Assembly (NCBI GenBank): GCA_016875975.1
Contig: VGOF01000018.1
Span: forward strand, 1-13,822
Length of the DNA stretch: 13,822 bases
Direction of reading: 5' to 3'
Source: Chloroflexota bacterium
GTDB lineage: Bacteria > Chloroflexota > Dehalococcoidia > GIF9 > UBA5629
Below the pieces are notes generated by a model. The model was not told the origin of the DNA, ran no database searches, and saw only the letters and a program-made list of their open reading frames with translations. Positions 6,667-13,724 of this stretch are shown piece after piece. Both the position numbers and the translations under genes were made by a program. Every line of letters begins with the position of its first letter. Position 1 is the stretch's first letter.

Positions 6667-8382
6667 CTATTCAAAATACCAGAGGTAATAGTTGTAGCCT
6701 GTGCTGATTCCTGGTTCGACGCCCTTGACTTTCTTTTGGAAACCGAGATTACTTCTGTTGAAGGTGAGAAAATCAACGGGCTGTTCTTCTGATATGAGGT
6801 GGGAAAGTTCGGCGTAAACCTGCCGTCGGAAGTTCTCATCTAGTGACTCTCTTGATTTGGCCTTGGCGAACAAGGCATCTACCTCTGTGTTATAGAAGCC
6901 GATGAAGTTGAGCCCACCATGAGTAGTGAAAAAGACCTCGCTCCCCGAGGGAGCCTTCACATCAGTGCCAAATCCCAGGAGAATAAAGTCCCAGGGTTCT
7001 TCACTGATGGCATCAGGCCCATTGTTGTCACCCGGTTCCTGGTCGCTCCCGGGCACCTTATTGTACATATATTGCCTGATGAGCATGGACCAGGGTAGAT
7101 ATTTGTTCTCTACATGTATTCCGAGTCCCTTAAGCTCTTTTTGTATGTAGGCGGCTACTTGACCTGTCAGTTCACTCCCGGTTGATGTTGCCAGCACCAG
7201 TTTGAGCTGGTTTCCCTTCTTGTCTGTAACCTGGATAGTGCCGTCCTCTTTTTTCACTCCATAACCTTCCTGGTAAAGGATTTCGGCTGCTTTTTTCTTG
7301 TCGTATAGCTCACCCACCCCGTATTTGATGACGGTCTCATCGTTATACCAGGGGGATACCTTGGGGATGAAGCTGTAAGCCGGTTCAGCGAAGCCGAGGT
7401 ATACTGCTTGACATAAGGATTCTTTCCCTATAGACATTGACAGGGCTTGCCTTACTTTTTTATTTTTTAGTCCTTCCCAACCATTGTTTCTCTGGTTATA
7501 TGCTAGCAGCACATAACCGCTGCTGGGCACTGTGTAAACCTGGACGTTTTGCATATTGCGGAAACGGTTGGCCTGTTCTGGCTCGATGCCGGTATAGGTG
7601 ATGTCGCCGGCTTCTAACGCTGCCTGTCTTGTGGCAGAGGTGCCGAATATTTTAGTTATGTATTGCTCAAAATATGGCGCCCCAACGGGTTTGCCCAGAT
7701 AGTAGTCGGGGTTCCGCTCTACTACGAATCTGTCATTCCTGATCCATTCTTTGAATCGGTAAGGCCCTAGATTGCCGGTGTAGGTGAGCTTGTTGAACTC
7801 TGGCGCCTCGGTAAATGCCTTGATATCGCCCTCATATTTGCTGGCAATTGACTTGGGCAGAGGCATCAGGTCGTAAATGTTGTAGACAAATTCGGCGTCA
7901 ACCGTTTGGCGGGTTATAGTGAAAGTGGTATCATTGACCACTTCTGGCTTGACGCAGGCCTTTTCCCCATTTACTTCTTCTACCCAGTTGCTCTTGTAAG
8001 GATAGTTGAGCCAGTCGGAGCACATCAGGTTCTTCAATGTGTAGACGTAGTCTTCTGCGGTCACTGGCGAGCCGTCAGTCCATTTGAGGTCATCCCTGAT
8101 GGTGATGGTGTAGACCAGACCGTCGGGCGACACCTCTATATCTTTGGCCAAGCAGAGAAGCACGGTGTTGAGGTCATTGTCATAGGTGGCCAGTGAGTCT
8201 AAGGTGTGGCCGACATAGCTGAAGGAGCTGCTATCGGCGGCCAGAATCCAATTAAGAGTCTCGGCGTCTCCTGAACTGCCCTGGATGAATATGTCTTTTA
8301 CCTGTCTCTTGCCGCTGGCACAGCCTGTAACCAGGGTGGCCAGAGTCACAGCAAGCACGAGAAGTACCGCGATTTTTCTCAT
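6667..8382 (-). CDS. Family 5 extracellular solute-binding lipoprotein (peptide type)
   Basis: This is the substrate-binding component of the ABC importer encoded downstream. The 571 residues start with a lipoprotein signal peptide: MRKIAVLLVLAVTLATLVTGC, with the lipobox LVTGC and lipidated Cys 21. The mature protein fits the SBP_bac_5 family: an early TLNWILAADSS segment, DGLVYTITIRDDLKWTDG (about 108-125), AEDYVYTLKN, an internal ALSMSIGKESLCQAVY segment, and a long C-terminal lobe ending YYLWYFE. The length is normal for oligopeptide or dipeptide binders. Start ATG 8382 is backed by GAGAGG 8 nt upstream. Relatives bind peptides, nickel or other small ligands, so the ligand is open. As first gene of the operon it is usually the most highly expressed; the 301-bp repeat region after it could help produce that imbalance. 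Confidence 0.93.
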   Translation of the reverse strand: MRKIAVLLVLAVTLATLVTGCASGKRQVKDIFIQGSSGDAETLNWILAADSSSFSYVGHTLDSLATYDNDLNTVLLCLAKDIEVSPDGLVYTITIRDDLKWTDGSPVTAEDYVYTLKNLMCSDWLNYPYKSNWVEEVNGEKACVKPEVVNDTTFTITRQTVDAEFVYNIYDLMPLPKSIASKYEGDIKAFTEAPEFNKLTYTGNLGPYRFKEWIRNDRFVVERNPDYYLGKPVGAPYFEQYITKIFGTSATRQAALEAGDITYTGIEPEQANRFRNMQNVQVYTVPSSGYVLLAYNQRNNGWEGLKNKKVRQALSMSIGKESLCQAVYLGFAEPAYSFIPKVSPWYNDETVIKYGVGELYDKKKAAEILYQEGYGVKKEDGTIQVTDKKGNQLKLVLATSTGSELTGQVAAYIQKELKGLGIHVENKYLPWSMLIRQYMYNKVPGSDQEPGDNNGPDAISEEPWDFILLGFGTDVKAPSGSEVFFTTHGGLNFIGFYNTEVDALFAKAKSRESLDENFRRQVYAELSHLISEEQPVDFLTFNRSNLGFQKKVKGVEPGISTGYNYYLWYFE

Positions 8383-8449
8383 CTATTTAACCTCTCTTTT
8401 TATGTTTTGTGGCTTGTTCTGTTTGTTTTGCCGTATTTTTGCCTGTTGT

Positions 8450-8455
8450 TTTATA
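8450..8455 (-). promoter_or_regulatory. Candidate -10 box upstream of the binding protein gene
   Basis: On the minus strand TATAAA lies about 67 nt before ATG 8382, in an AT-rich 142-bp gap. The best -35 match, TTGAAC (8476-8481), is 20 nt away, longer than ideal. This is a weak prediction for the start of the transporter operon. Confidence 0.3.
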
Positions 8456-8524
8456 GCCTTGCCTGATTTGAATTGGTTCAAGTTCAGGAAACCTTTGTTC
8501 CGTCTCTTCATTTCCGTTTAGACT

Positions 8525-9682
8525 TCAGACGAATGTCTCCATCAACTGACGGATGGCATCGTCCACAGTGCCTGAAGTCTCTTTAGCGATGCGGTTCATG
8601 ATTTGGTCAACCTTCTGATATCTATGGGCTTCGTAGAGGTCATCGAGCTTCTCGTAGAACCCAGCTCGCCTACCCAGCCTGAAGTTTAGCCTTTCTTTTT
8701 CCGACAGAGCCAGGTATCTGTTTATAGAGGCCAGGCAGTCCTGCTTGGCTTGGGGGAACTTTCCCTCCAGCTCAGGTAACATGTTTAGTATGTGGTCGCT
8801 CTTGAGTTCGCTGGTTACCTCGAGTTTTTCAATGATGTTCCCAATCTCTTCGACTACCTCATCCTCGCCTTGCAGTTCAAAATCACCGCTCTCGATTTTT
8901 GACCACAAATCCATACCTTGACGCACATAGAGCGTTCGTATCCTGATGTAGTCTGGGTCTATCTCATTGAGCACCTTGGCCGTCTCTGTAGCATGTTGTG
9001 CTGTCATCTTTCTGCCGCCAAGTCCAGGCATGATATATTCGCTCAACGAGATGCCGGCTGCTTTTACGTTCCTACCTCCTTTAATATGTTCCTCGGCAGT
9101 GACGCCTTTGTCCATGTAGGTGAGCACCAGGTCAGAGCCGCTTTCCAGGCCTATATGCAGACGGGAGAGGCCTGCTTCTTTCAGTTGCATTAGCTCCTCG
9201 ACCGATTTCTTAGCGGCGGTCTTGGAACGTGCATAGGAGGTTATCCTGGTCAATTCCGGGAATGTCTTTTTTAGGTGAGCAATCACCTGCACCAAATCAG
9301 GGGTTCTCATGATGAGAGAGTTGGCATCCTGAAGGAAGGCACAGTCTGCGCCTGCCCAGAGCCATAAGGCTACGTTGCGAATGCTGAAGTCATGCTGGCC
9401 CTGGCTGTAAATTGCGGCAGCTATTTCTCTTGTCCGGCTGCCATTCCCTGTCTTCCAGGCAAGTTGCTTTATGTCGTCGGCGATGGCTTTGGCAGTATCT
9501 ATATCTTTGATTACATCCTCGGTTGGCCTTAGTTCGAACCGTTGGCCTCGGTAAACGGGGCAGAATTGACAACGGTTCCAGGGGCAATTCCGCGTTGCCC
9601 TTATTAGCAGTGAGTATGCCTCGCTGGGTGGCCTTATTGGGCCTTGTTCAAAGGTGCGCTCAGTTAGTTTGGGCAAAATCAT
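8525..9682 (-). CDS. Radical SAM protein of unknown function (CX4CX2C type)
   Basis: The 385-residue product has a radical SAM barrel. The iron-sulfur motif is RNCPWNRCQFC, with C33, C38 and C41, giving CX4CX2C instead of the usual CX3CX2C. Further signs are FLQDANSLIM (116-125), TRITSYARS, RLHIGLESGSD (174-184, typical of the family's SAM/substrate strand), EYIMPGLGG, and DPDYIRIRTL. The C-terminal third (about 265-385) is helical and charged with no recognised domain. It belongs to a widespread group annotated only as radical SAM protein; I do not know its reaction. It does not show a B12-binding or SPASM domain. A strong promoter lies so close to ATG 9682 that the mRNA is probably leaderless. 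The transporter operon follows on the same strand after 142 bp, which may be coincidence. Confidence 0.88.
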   Translation of the reverse strand: MILPKLTERTFEQGPIRPPSEAYSLLIRATRNCPWNRCQFCPVYRGQRFELRPTEDVIKDIDTAKAIADDIKQLAWKTGNGSRTREIAAAIYSQGQHDFSIRNVALWLWAGADCAFLQDANSLIMRTPDLVQVIAHLKKTFPELTRITSYARSKTAAKKSVEELMQLKEAGLSRLHIGLESGSDLVLTYMDKGVTAEEHIKGGRNVKAAGISLSEYIMPGLGGRKMTAQHATETAKVLNEIDPDYIRIRTLYVRQGMDLWSKIESGDFELQGEDEVVEEIGNIIEKLEVTSELKSDHILNMLPELEGKFPQAKQDCLASINRYLALSEKERLNFRLGRRAGFYEKLDDLYEAHRYQKVDQIMNRIAKETSGTVDDAIRQLMETFV

Positions 9683-9690
9683 ATTTTCTA

Positions 9691-9719
9691 ATTATAACTT
9701 CGAACCTGCATAGTGGCAA
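9691..9719 (-). promoter_or_regulatory. Sigma-70-type promoter for the radical SAM gene
   Basis: On the minus strand TTGCCA (9714-9719), a 17-nt spacer and a perfect TATAAT (9691-9696) form a near-consensus promoter. Only 8 nt separate the -10 box from ATG 9682, so transcription should begin at or next to the start codon, and no Shine-Dalgarno sequence fits in between. Confidence 0.75.
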
Positions 9720-9769
9720 TGTTGCACGGTTGGCAAAGTGACGAGGCTGGAATGCGGTCGCAGGCTTGA

Positions 9770-9778
9770 TGGTATAAT
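9770..9778 (+). promoter_or_regulatory. Extended -10 promoter for the HAD hydrolase gene
   Basis: TGGTATAAT combines the extended -10 TGN element (9770-9772) with a perfect TATAAT (9773-9778). No good -35 box is seen, which extended -10 promoters can lack. ATG 9791 is 12 nt downstream, so the leader would be about 5-6 nt. The site also rules out the in-frame TTG at 9779 as a start from this promoter. Confidence 0.6.
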
Positions 9779-9790
9779 TTGAGTGCTGTT

Positions 9791-10423
9791 ATGGGCAAAG
9801 TCAAGGTGGTATCGTTTGACGTAGAGGGAACGCTGGTAACACCGGATTTCAGCTATGCTATCTGGTTCGAGGCTATCCCCCGGTGCTATGCTGAGAGAAA
9901 CGGCCTGGATTTGGAACGGGCGAAAGCGTTGGTGCGGAAGGAATATGAGAGTGTGGGTGACCAGAGGCTGGAGTGGTACGATGTTCATTATTGGTTCAAC
10001 AAGTTGTGTCTGGGCGTTCCGCATCCCGTAATGGCAGAATGCAGCAGCCGCGTGCAGTACTATCCAGAGGTGCCGGACTTGCTTGCTTCATTGAATGGGA
10101 AATACAAACTGACTGTGGCCTCTGGTTCACCCAGGGATTTTCTGTTCTATTTACTGAAAGATATTGAACGCTGCTTCGTCAAAGTTTTTTCATCGGTCTC
10201 TGACTATAAGCAACTGAAGACACCTGATTTTTATCGGGAAATGTGCAGGGTATTGAGGGTCCGCCCAGAACAAGTCATCCATGTGGGTGATAACTGGCAA
10301 TTTGATGTCTCGGCACCTAGCGAGGTTGGTATTCGTGCTTTTTATCTGGATAGAGAAGGTAAGGGCGAGAAACCGAACTCGTTGTCAAGCTTAGCGGAGT
10401 TGAAGGCTTATTTAGAAGTCTGA
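9791..10423 (+). CDS. HAD-superfamily hydrolase
   Basis: This is a 210-residue haloacid dehalogenase-fold protein, probably a phosphatase acting on a small phosphorylated metabolite. Motif I is SFDVEGTLV with nucleophile D10, but the usual second Asp of DxDGT is Glu 12. Motif II is the Ser in VASGSP (S111), motif III is K143 in QLKTPDFY, and motif IV is HVGDNWQFD (D167, D172). An alpha-helical cap of the C1 type lies between about residues 17 and 90, with conserved-looking EWYDVHYWF. The Glu in motif I appears in a subgroup I associate with archaea, so it need not abolish activity. Substrate is unknown. The start at ATG 9791 is preferred over TTG 9779 because a TATAAT box abuts the latter. 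The deacetylase gene follows on the same strand after 112 bp. Confidence 0.85.
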   Translation: MGKVKVVSFDVEGTLVTPDFSYAIWFEAIPRCYAERNGLDLERAKALVRKEYESVGDQRLEWYDVHYWFNKLCLGVPHPVMAECSSRVQYYPEVPDLLASLNGKYKLTVASGSPRDFLFYLLKDIERCFVKVFSSVSDYKQLKTPDFYREMCRVLRVRPEQVIHVGDNWQFDVSAPSEVGIRAFYLDREGKGEKPNSLSSLAELKAYLEV

Positions 10424-10448
10424 TTTTAATGGTTGCGGATAGACCAAT

Positions 10449-10485
10449 GAGATTACCCCGCTTCGGCGGAAGGACTCGCAGTGAC
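10449..10485. repeat. Degenerate intergenic repeat fragment upstream of the deacetylase gene
   Basis: GAGATT followed by a GC-rich CCCCGCTTCGGCGG stretch and ending CTCGCAGTGAC resembles the intergenic repeat family at 3341-3422 and 6530-6555, in the variant that ends in CGCAATGAC. It is the only recognisable repeat in the 112-bp gap between the HAD and deacetylase genes. Confidence 0.45.
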
Positions 10486-10492
10486 TTCTTGA

Positions 10493-10507
10493 AAGGTCAA
10501 TGACCTT
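10493..10507. promoter_or_regulatory. 15-bp perfect palindrome, candidate operator
   Basis: AAGGTCAATGACCTT has 7-bp arms around a single central A. It lies 28 nt before the TTG start of the deacetylase gene and directly after a TTGA-containing segment that could act as a -35 region. A dimeric regulator could bind it. No T-tract makes it a terminator, and the regulator is unknown. Confidence 0.4.
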
Positions 10508-10521
10508 AAGCCTGGTGTACA

Positions 10522-10526
10522 GGGAG
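10522..10526 (+). promoter_or_regulatory. Ribosome binding site supporting a TTG start
   Basis: GGGAG lies 9 nt before TTG 10536 and fixes the start of the deacetylase gene at this rare codon, which is followed directly by the family-like MKVVYH N-terminus. Confidence 0.55.
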
Positions 10527-10535
10527 TGAGAGCAG

Positions 10536-11285
10536 TTGAAAGTAGTCTACCACGAGCTTTATAAGCAAGTTTATGCTTCTGACCCTGCGGCAGACCCCGG
10601 GCGGATTGAATCCGTCCTGGAGGTACTAGATGCGAAATATCAATTTGTCCGGCCGAAACCAGCCACAGAGAGTGACCTCAGAAGAGTACATACCCAGTTC
10701 CATATTGAATCTGTCAAGAGGGATGGCAGGCTTTATGAGATTGCTTGTCTGGCGGCGGGAGGAGCCATCAAGGCAGCCGAGCTAGCTATGGAGGGCGAGC
10801 CTGGTTTCGGTCTGCTTCGACCACCTGGCCATCATGCCAGCCCTGACCATTGTTGGGGCTTCTGTTTTTTCAACAATGTCGCTATAGCGTTAGCCAAGCT
10901 GCAGGAAGACGGGCTGGTCAAAAGGGCACTAATACTTGATTTTGACCTTCACTTTGGTGATGGCACGGACAGCTATTTCAGGGGCAGCAGCACGAAGTAT
11001 TTCCAACCAGGGTTCAGCGAGCGCGGAGCGTTTGTTAGCGAAATAGAAAGGGTTTTTGAAGTGGAAGAGGGGTACGATGTTCTGGCTGTTTCGGCAGGGT
11101 TTGACAGACATATTGCCGATTGGGGAGGTCAACTCTCCACCGATGATTATAGGGTTATTGGCAGGTTGGTGAAAGAAGCGGCTGAGAAAAACTGTCAGGG
11201 CAGAAGATTTGCTGTCCTGGAAGGCGGCTATAACCATGATGTTCTGGGGACGAATGTAGAAGCTTTTCTGAAGGGGATGGGCTAA
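10536..11285 (+). CDS. Compact histone deacetylase family protein (AcuC/acetylpolyamine amidohydrolase fold)
   Basis: This is a zinc-dependent deacetylase-fold protein of 249 residues, likely removing acetyl groups from lysines, polyamines or another small amine. Catalytic features are present: RPPGHH (95-100) with the His pair 99/100, GFCFFNNVAIA (108-118), zinc ligands D137 and H139 in LDFDLHFGDGT, the third ligand D190 in SAGFD, and the transition-state Tyr 232 in LEGGYN. The second His of the usual DVHHG is Phe 140. Only 51 residues separate H139 from D190, against 87 in human HDAC8, so the enzyme is clearly compacted. The start is TTG 10536 with GGGAG 9 nt upstream; no better in-frame start exists. 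It shares direction with the HAD gene, and both resemble archaeal subgroups as I recall them, which may point to old gene transfer. Confidence 0.87.
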   Translation: MKVVYHELYKQVYASDPAADPGRIESVLEVLDAKYQFVRPKPATESDLRRVHTQFHIESVKRDGRLYEIACLAAGGAIKAAELAMEGEPGFGLLRPPGHHASPDHCWGFCFFNNVAIALAKLQEDGLVKRALILDFDLHFGDGTDSYFRGSSTKYFQPGFSERGAFVSEIERVFEVEEGYDVLAVSAGFDRHIADWGGQLSTDDYRVIGRLVKEAAEKNCQGRRFAVLEGGYNHDVLGTNVEAFLKGMG

Positions 11286-11342
11286 CGCTCGGCGGATGGT
11301 CGATAGCCTGCTAATCGTTCGTGGCTGGTGGTTGGCAGTCTT

Positions 11343-12272
11343 TTAGAGTTTCTTAACCTTGACCTGGGGCAGCAGTTTTTCTACGTCCCGTCGGCGGCAG
11401 AGTTCTGTGCCTGGGGTAAGCGTGGCTGCTGTCCCAGCGGCTACTGCTAGTCGAGAGGCTTCTGAGATGTCGTCGCCCCTGGTCAAGCTTAACACCAGCG
11501 CAGCTACCGTGGAATCTCCAGCGCCTACAGTGCTGCGAACCTGTACCTTCGGTGTTGTTACCTTCAGTATTTTGTTGCCATCAGAGATAATGAGTCCTTC
11601 CTTGCCTCTTGAAATGGCAACGATTTCAATGCCTTTGGCCAAGAGTCTCTTCACCGCTTTTACGATTGCTGTTTCGTCTTGGAGCTTAGTGCCCAGCAGC
11701 ACTCCTGCCTCATAGACGTTAGGCTTGATTAGCGTAGGTTTTGCCTTTATTCCTTCCTTCAGCCATTCTTCATCGGAATCGAGCACGGTTTTGATGCCTT
11801 GCTTCTTGGCCGCCTCTATTAACTTCGTGTAGATATCGTCAGGCACGCCGGGGGGCACACTGCCTGCTAGCACCAGGTAGTCGGGCTTGGGTTCCAGGTA
11901 TGTTATCTTGCCTGTAAGGCTACCTAACTCACTCTTGGAAATGGTCGGACCGGGGGCATCTATCCTGGTCTGGCTGTTATTGCTCAGGTTGGTGATGATA
12001 AGATTGCTCCTGATGTCTCCCTTGATTGTAGTGAAGTCGAAGGGTACTCCCTGCTGCTGAAGCAGTTGTTTCAGGATATCTCCATCGATGCCCCCCACGA
12101 AACCGTAGGCTATGGTTTTACCTCGAAGCTCATGAACCACTCTGGAGACGTTGATGCCCTTACCGCCAGGGTCACGGCGCATGCTAGTCCAGCGGTTAGC
12201 TTCTTCCAGCACTAACCTTTCAACGGTAACTGTCTTGTCCAGGCTGGGGTTTAAGGTGACTGTAGCAATCAT
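11343..12272 (-). CDS. PfkB-family phosphofructokinase-like sugar kinase (FruK/LacC group)
   Basis: This 309-residue ribokinase-fold enzyme most resembles 1-phosphofructokinase, tagatose-6-phosphate kinase and the minor 6-phosphofructokinase. The N-terminus MIATVTLNPSLDKTV is typical of this group, followed by the substrate-binding GGKGINVSRV (36-45), GFVGG, LAGSVPPGV, LIKPNVYE (181-188) and the ATP-site/anion hole TVGAGDS (248-254) with catalytic base D253. It is translated immediately after pyruvate kinase: the TAG stop of that gene abuts this ATG, and GGAG (12282-12285) lies 9 nt upstream inside the pyruvate kinase gene. That pairing suggests a glycolytic 6-phosphofructokinase role; no fructose phosphotransferase genes are visible to support a fructose-1-phosphate role. 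Substrate cannot be settled from sequence. Confidence 0.88.
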   Translation of the reverse strand: MIATVTLNPSLDKTVTVERLVLEEANRWTSMRRDPGGKGINVSRVVHELRGKTIAYGFVGGIDGDILKQLLQQQGVPFDFTTIKGDIRSNLIITNLSNNSQTRIDAPGPTISKSELGSLTGKITYLEPKPDYLVLAGSVPPGVPDDIYTKLIEAAKKQGIKTVLDSDEEWLKEGIKAKPTLIKPNVYEAGVLLGTKLQDETAIVKAVKRLLAKGIEIVAISRGKEGLIISDGNKILKVTTPKVQVRSTVGAGDSTVAALVLSLTRGDDISEASRLAVAAGTAATLTPGTELCRRRDVEKLLPQVKVKKL

Positions 12273-13715
12273 CTAAATCATCTCCACTTTTAGCAGATTT
12301 GTGCTGCCTGAGACTCCTACGGGGACTCCGCCGGTAACTACTATCAGGTCGCCTTTACCAGCCAGACCTGTTTCCTTGGCCACTTTGGCTCCTTGTGCGA
12401 AGAGGTCAGATATCTTGGAAGCATCCGGGACTTTGAAAGCACGCACTCCCCAAGATAGAGACAGTTGTCGCTGTGTGGTTTGGCTAGAAGTGATTGCCAG
12501 GATTGGTACCCTGGGTCGGTATTTAGCCACACGCCTGGCGGTGCTTCCTGATGAGGTGAAGGCGATGATAGCAGCGGCCCCAAGTTGCTGGGCAGTGTGG
12601 CAGGCGGCGTAGCTGATGGCGTCGTCTGTCTGCGGCTGGAGGTCCTTGCCCTTGTTTGCCAGGATTTCTTCGTAGGGCAGAGCGGTCTCCGCCTCCAGGG
12701 CTATCTGTGACATCATGGTTACCGCTTCTTTGGTGTAGTTTCCAATTGCTGTTTCCTCTGAAAGCATCAAGGCATCGGAGCCATCAAAAATAGCGTTGGC
12801 GACATCGGTAGCCTCGGCTCGGGTGGGGGTAGGTGAATTCACCATCGATTCCAGCATTTGCGTGGCTACGATAACGGGTTTGCCCAGGCTATTGCATTTT
12901 TGAATGATATTCTTTTGTGCCAATGGCACTTTCTGTATTGGTATTTCCACTCCAAGGTCTCCGCGAGCAACCATGATTCCGTCAGTCGCTTCCAATATTT
13001 CATCCAGGTTATCCAATGCTTCGCGCCTTTCGATTTTGGCGATGATGGCAGGAGATGCAGCCTTTTGCCTGAAGAAACGTTTTACTTTGAGGATATCCTG
13101 AGCTTGCTTGATAAAGGAGAGGGCCACAAAATCAACCTTGTGTTTTAATCCGAAAGGGAGGTGTTCCCAATCTTCCTTGGTGACCGAAGGCGTGCTCAAA
13201 TTGATGCCGGGGACGTTGACTCCTTTGTCCTCGCCCAGCATACCGCCATCAACCACCTGGCATTTGATATCGGTCTTGGTGGTACTGACCACGCGGAGTT
13301 CGATTGTCCCGTCGGCGAGGAATATGGAGTCGCCTGGTTTTACATTCTTGGGAAGGTCGCGCAGGCCAATAGATATCTGGTGTTCATCGCCTATTATCTG
13401 TTTGGTGGTGAGGACGGTATAGGCATTATTTTTTAGTTCGATAACCCCATTCTTAAGCTTTCCTGTCCTGTTCTTTGGCCCGGGCAGGTCTTGCATGATG
13501 GCCAGCGGCGAACCAAGCTGCTTGGCCACTTTGCGCAGAGCTTTAATCTGGGTGGCATGTTCTTTGTGTGTGCCATGTGAGAAGTTGAGGCGTGCCACGT
13601 CCATACCAGCCTGGATTAAATCCTTGATGGCTGCTGTGGAGCTGGTAGCCGGCCCGATTGTGCAGACTATCTTGGTTCTTCTAGAGATGCTGCTTGATGC
13701 AATGTTTGACGACAT
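12273..13715 (-). CDS. pyk: Pyruvate kinase
   Basis: Pyruvate kinase transfers phosphate from phosphoenolpyruvate to ADP, the last step of glycolysis. The 480 residues contain all core motifs: KIVCTIGPA near the start, ARLNFSHG (41-48), the catalytic Lys 227 in IIAKIE, metal ligands E229 and D253 (MVARGDLGVEIP), VATQMLESM (283-291), PTRAEATDVANAI, then the allosteric C-terminal domain (about 345-480). The loop that reads DTKGPEIRTG in the K+-dependent rabbit enzyme reads DLPGPKNRTG (76-85): Lys 81 replaces Glu 117, so the enzyme is predicted not to need K+. LSEETA replaces the common LSGETA. Start ATG 13715 lies 9 bp after the stop of an upstream gene and lacks an obvious Shine-Dalgarno site, so coupling is likely. 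The stop directly abuts the sugar kinase start. Confidence 0.96.
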   Translation of the reverse strand: MSSNIASSSISRRTKIVCTIGPATSSTAAIKDLIQAGMDVARLNFSHGTHKEHATQIKALRKVAKQLGSPLAIMQDLPGPKNRTGKLKNGVIELKNNAYTVLTTKQIIGDEHQISIGLRDLPKNVKPGDSIFLADGTIELRVVSTTKTDIKCQVVDGGMLGEDKGVNVPGINLSTPSVTKEDWEHLPFGLKHKVDFVALSFIKQAQDILKVKRFFRQKAASPAIIAKIERREALDNLDEILEATDGIMVARGDLGVEIPIQKVPLAQKNIIQKCNSLGKPVIVATQMLESMVNSPTPTRAEATDVANAIFDGSDALMLSEETAIGNYTKEAVTMMSQIALEAETALPYEEILANKGKDLQPQTDDAISYAACHTAQQLGAAAIIAFTSSGSTARRVAKYRPRVPILAITSSQTTQRQLSLSWGVRAFKVPDASKISDLFAQGAKVAKETGLAGKGDLIVVTGGVPVGVSGSTNLLKVEMI

Positions 13716-13724
13716 GTGATTATC

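Noticed and set aside
11286..11342. Terminator between the convergent deacetylase and sugar kinase genes.
   Set aside because: The 57-bp gap shows no convincing stem-loop with a T-run.
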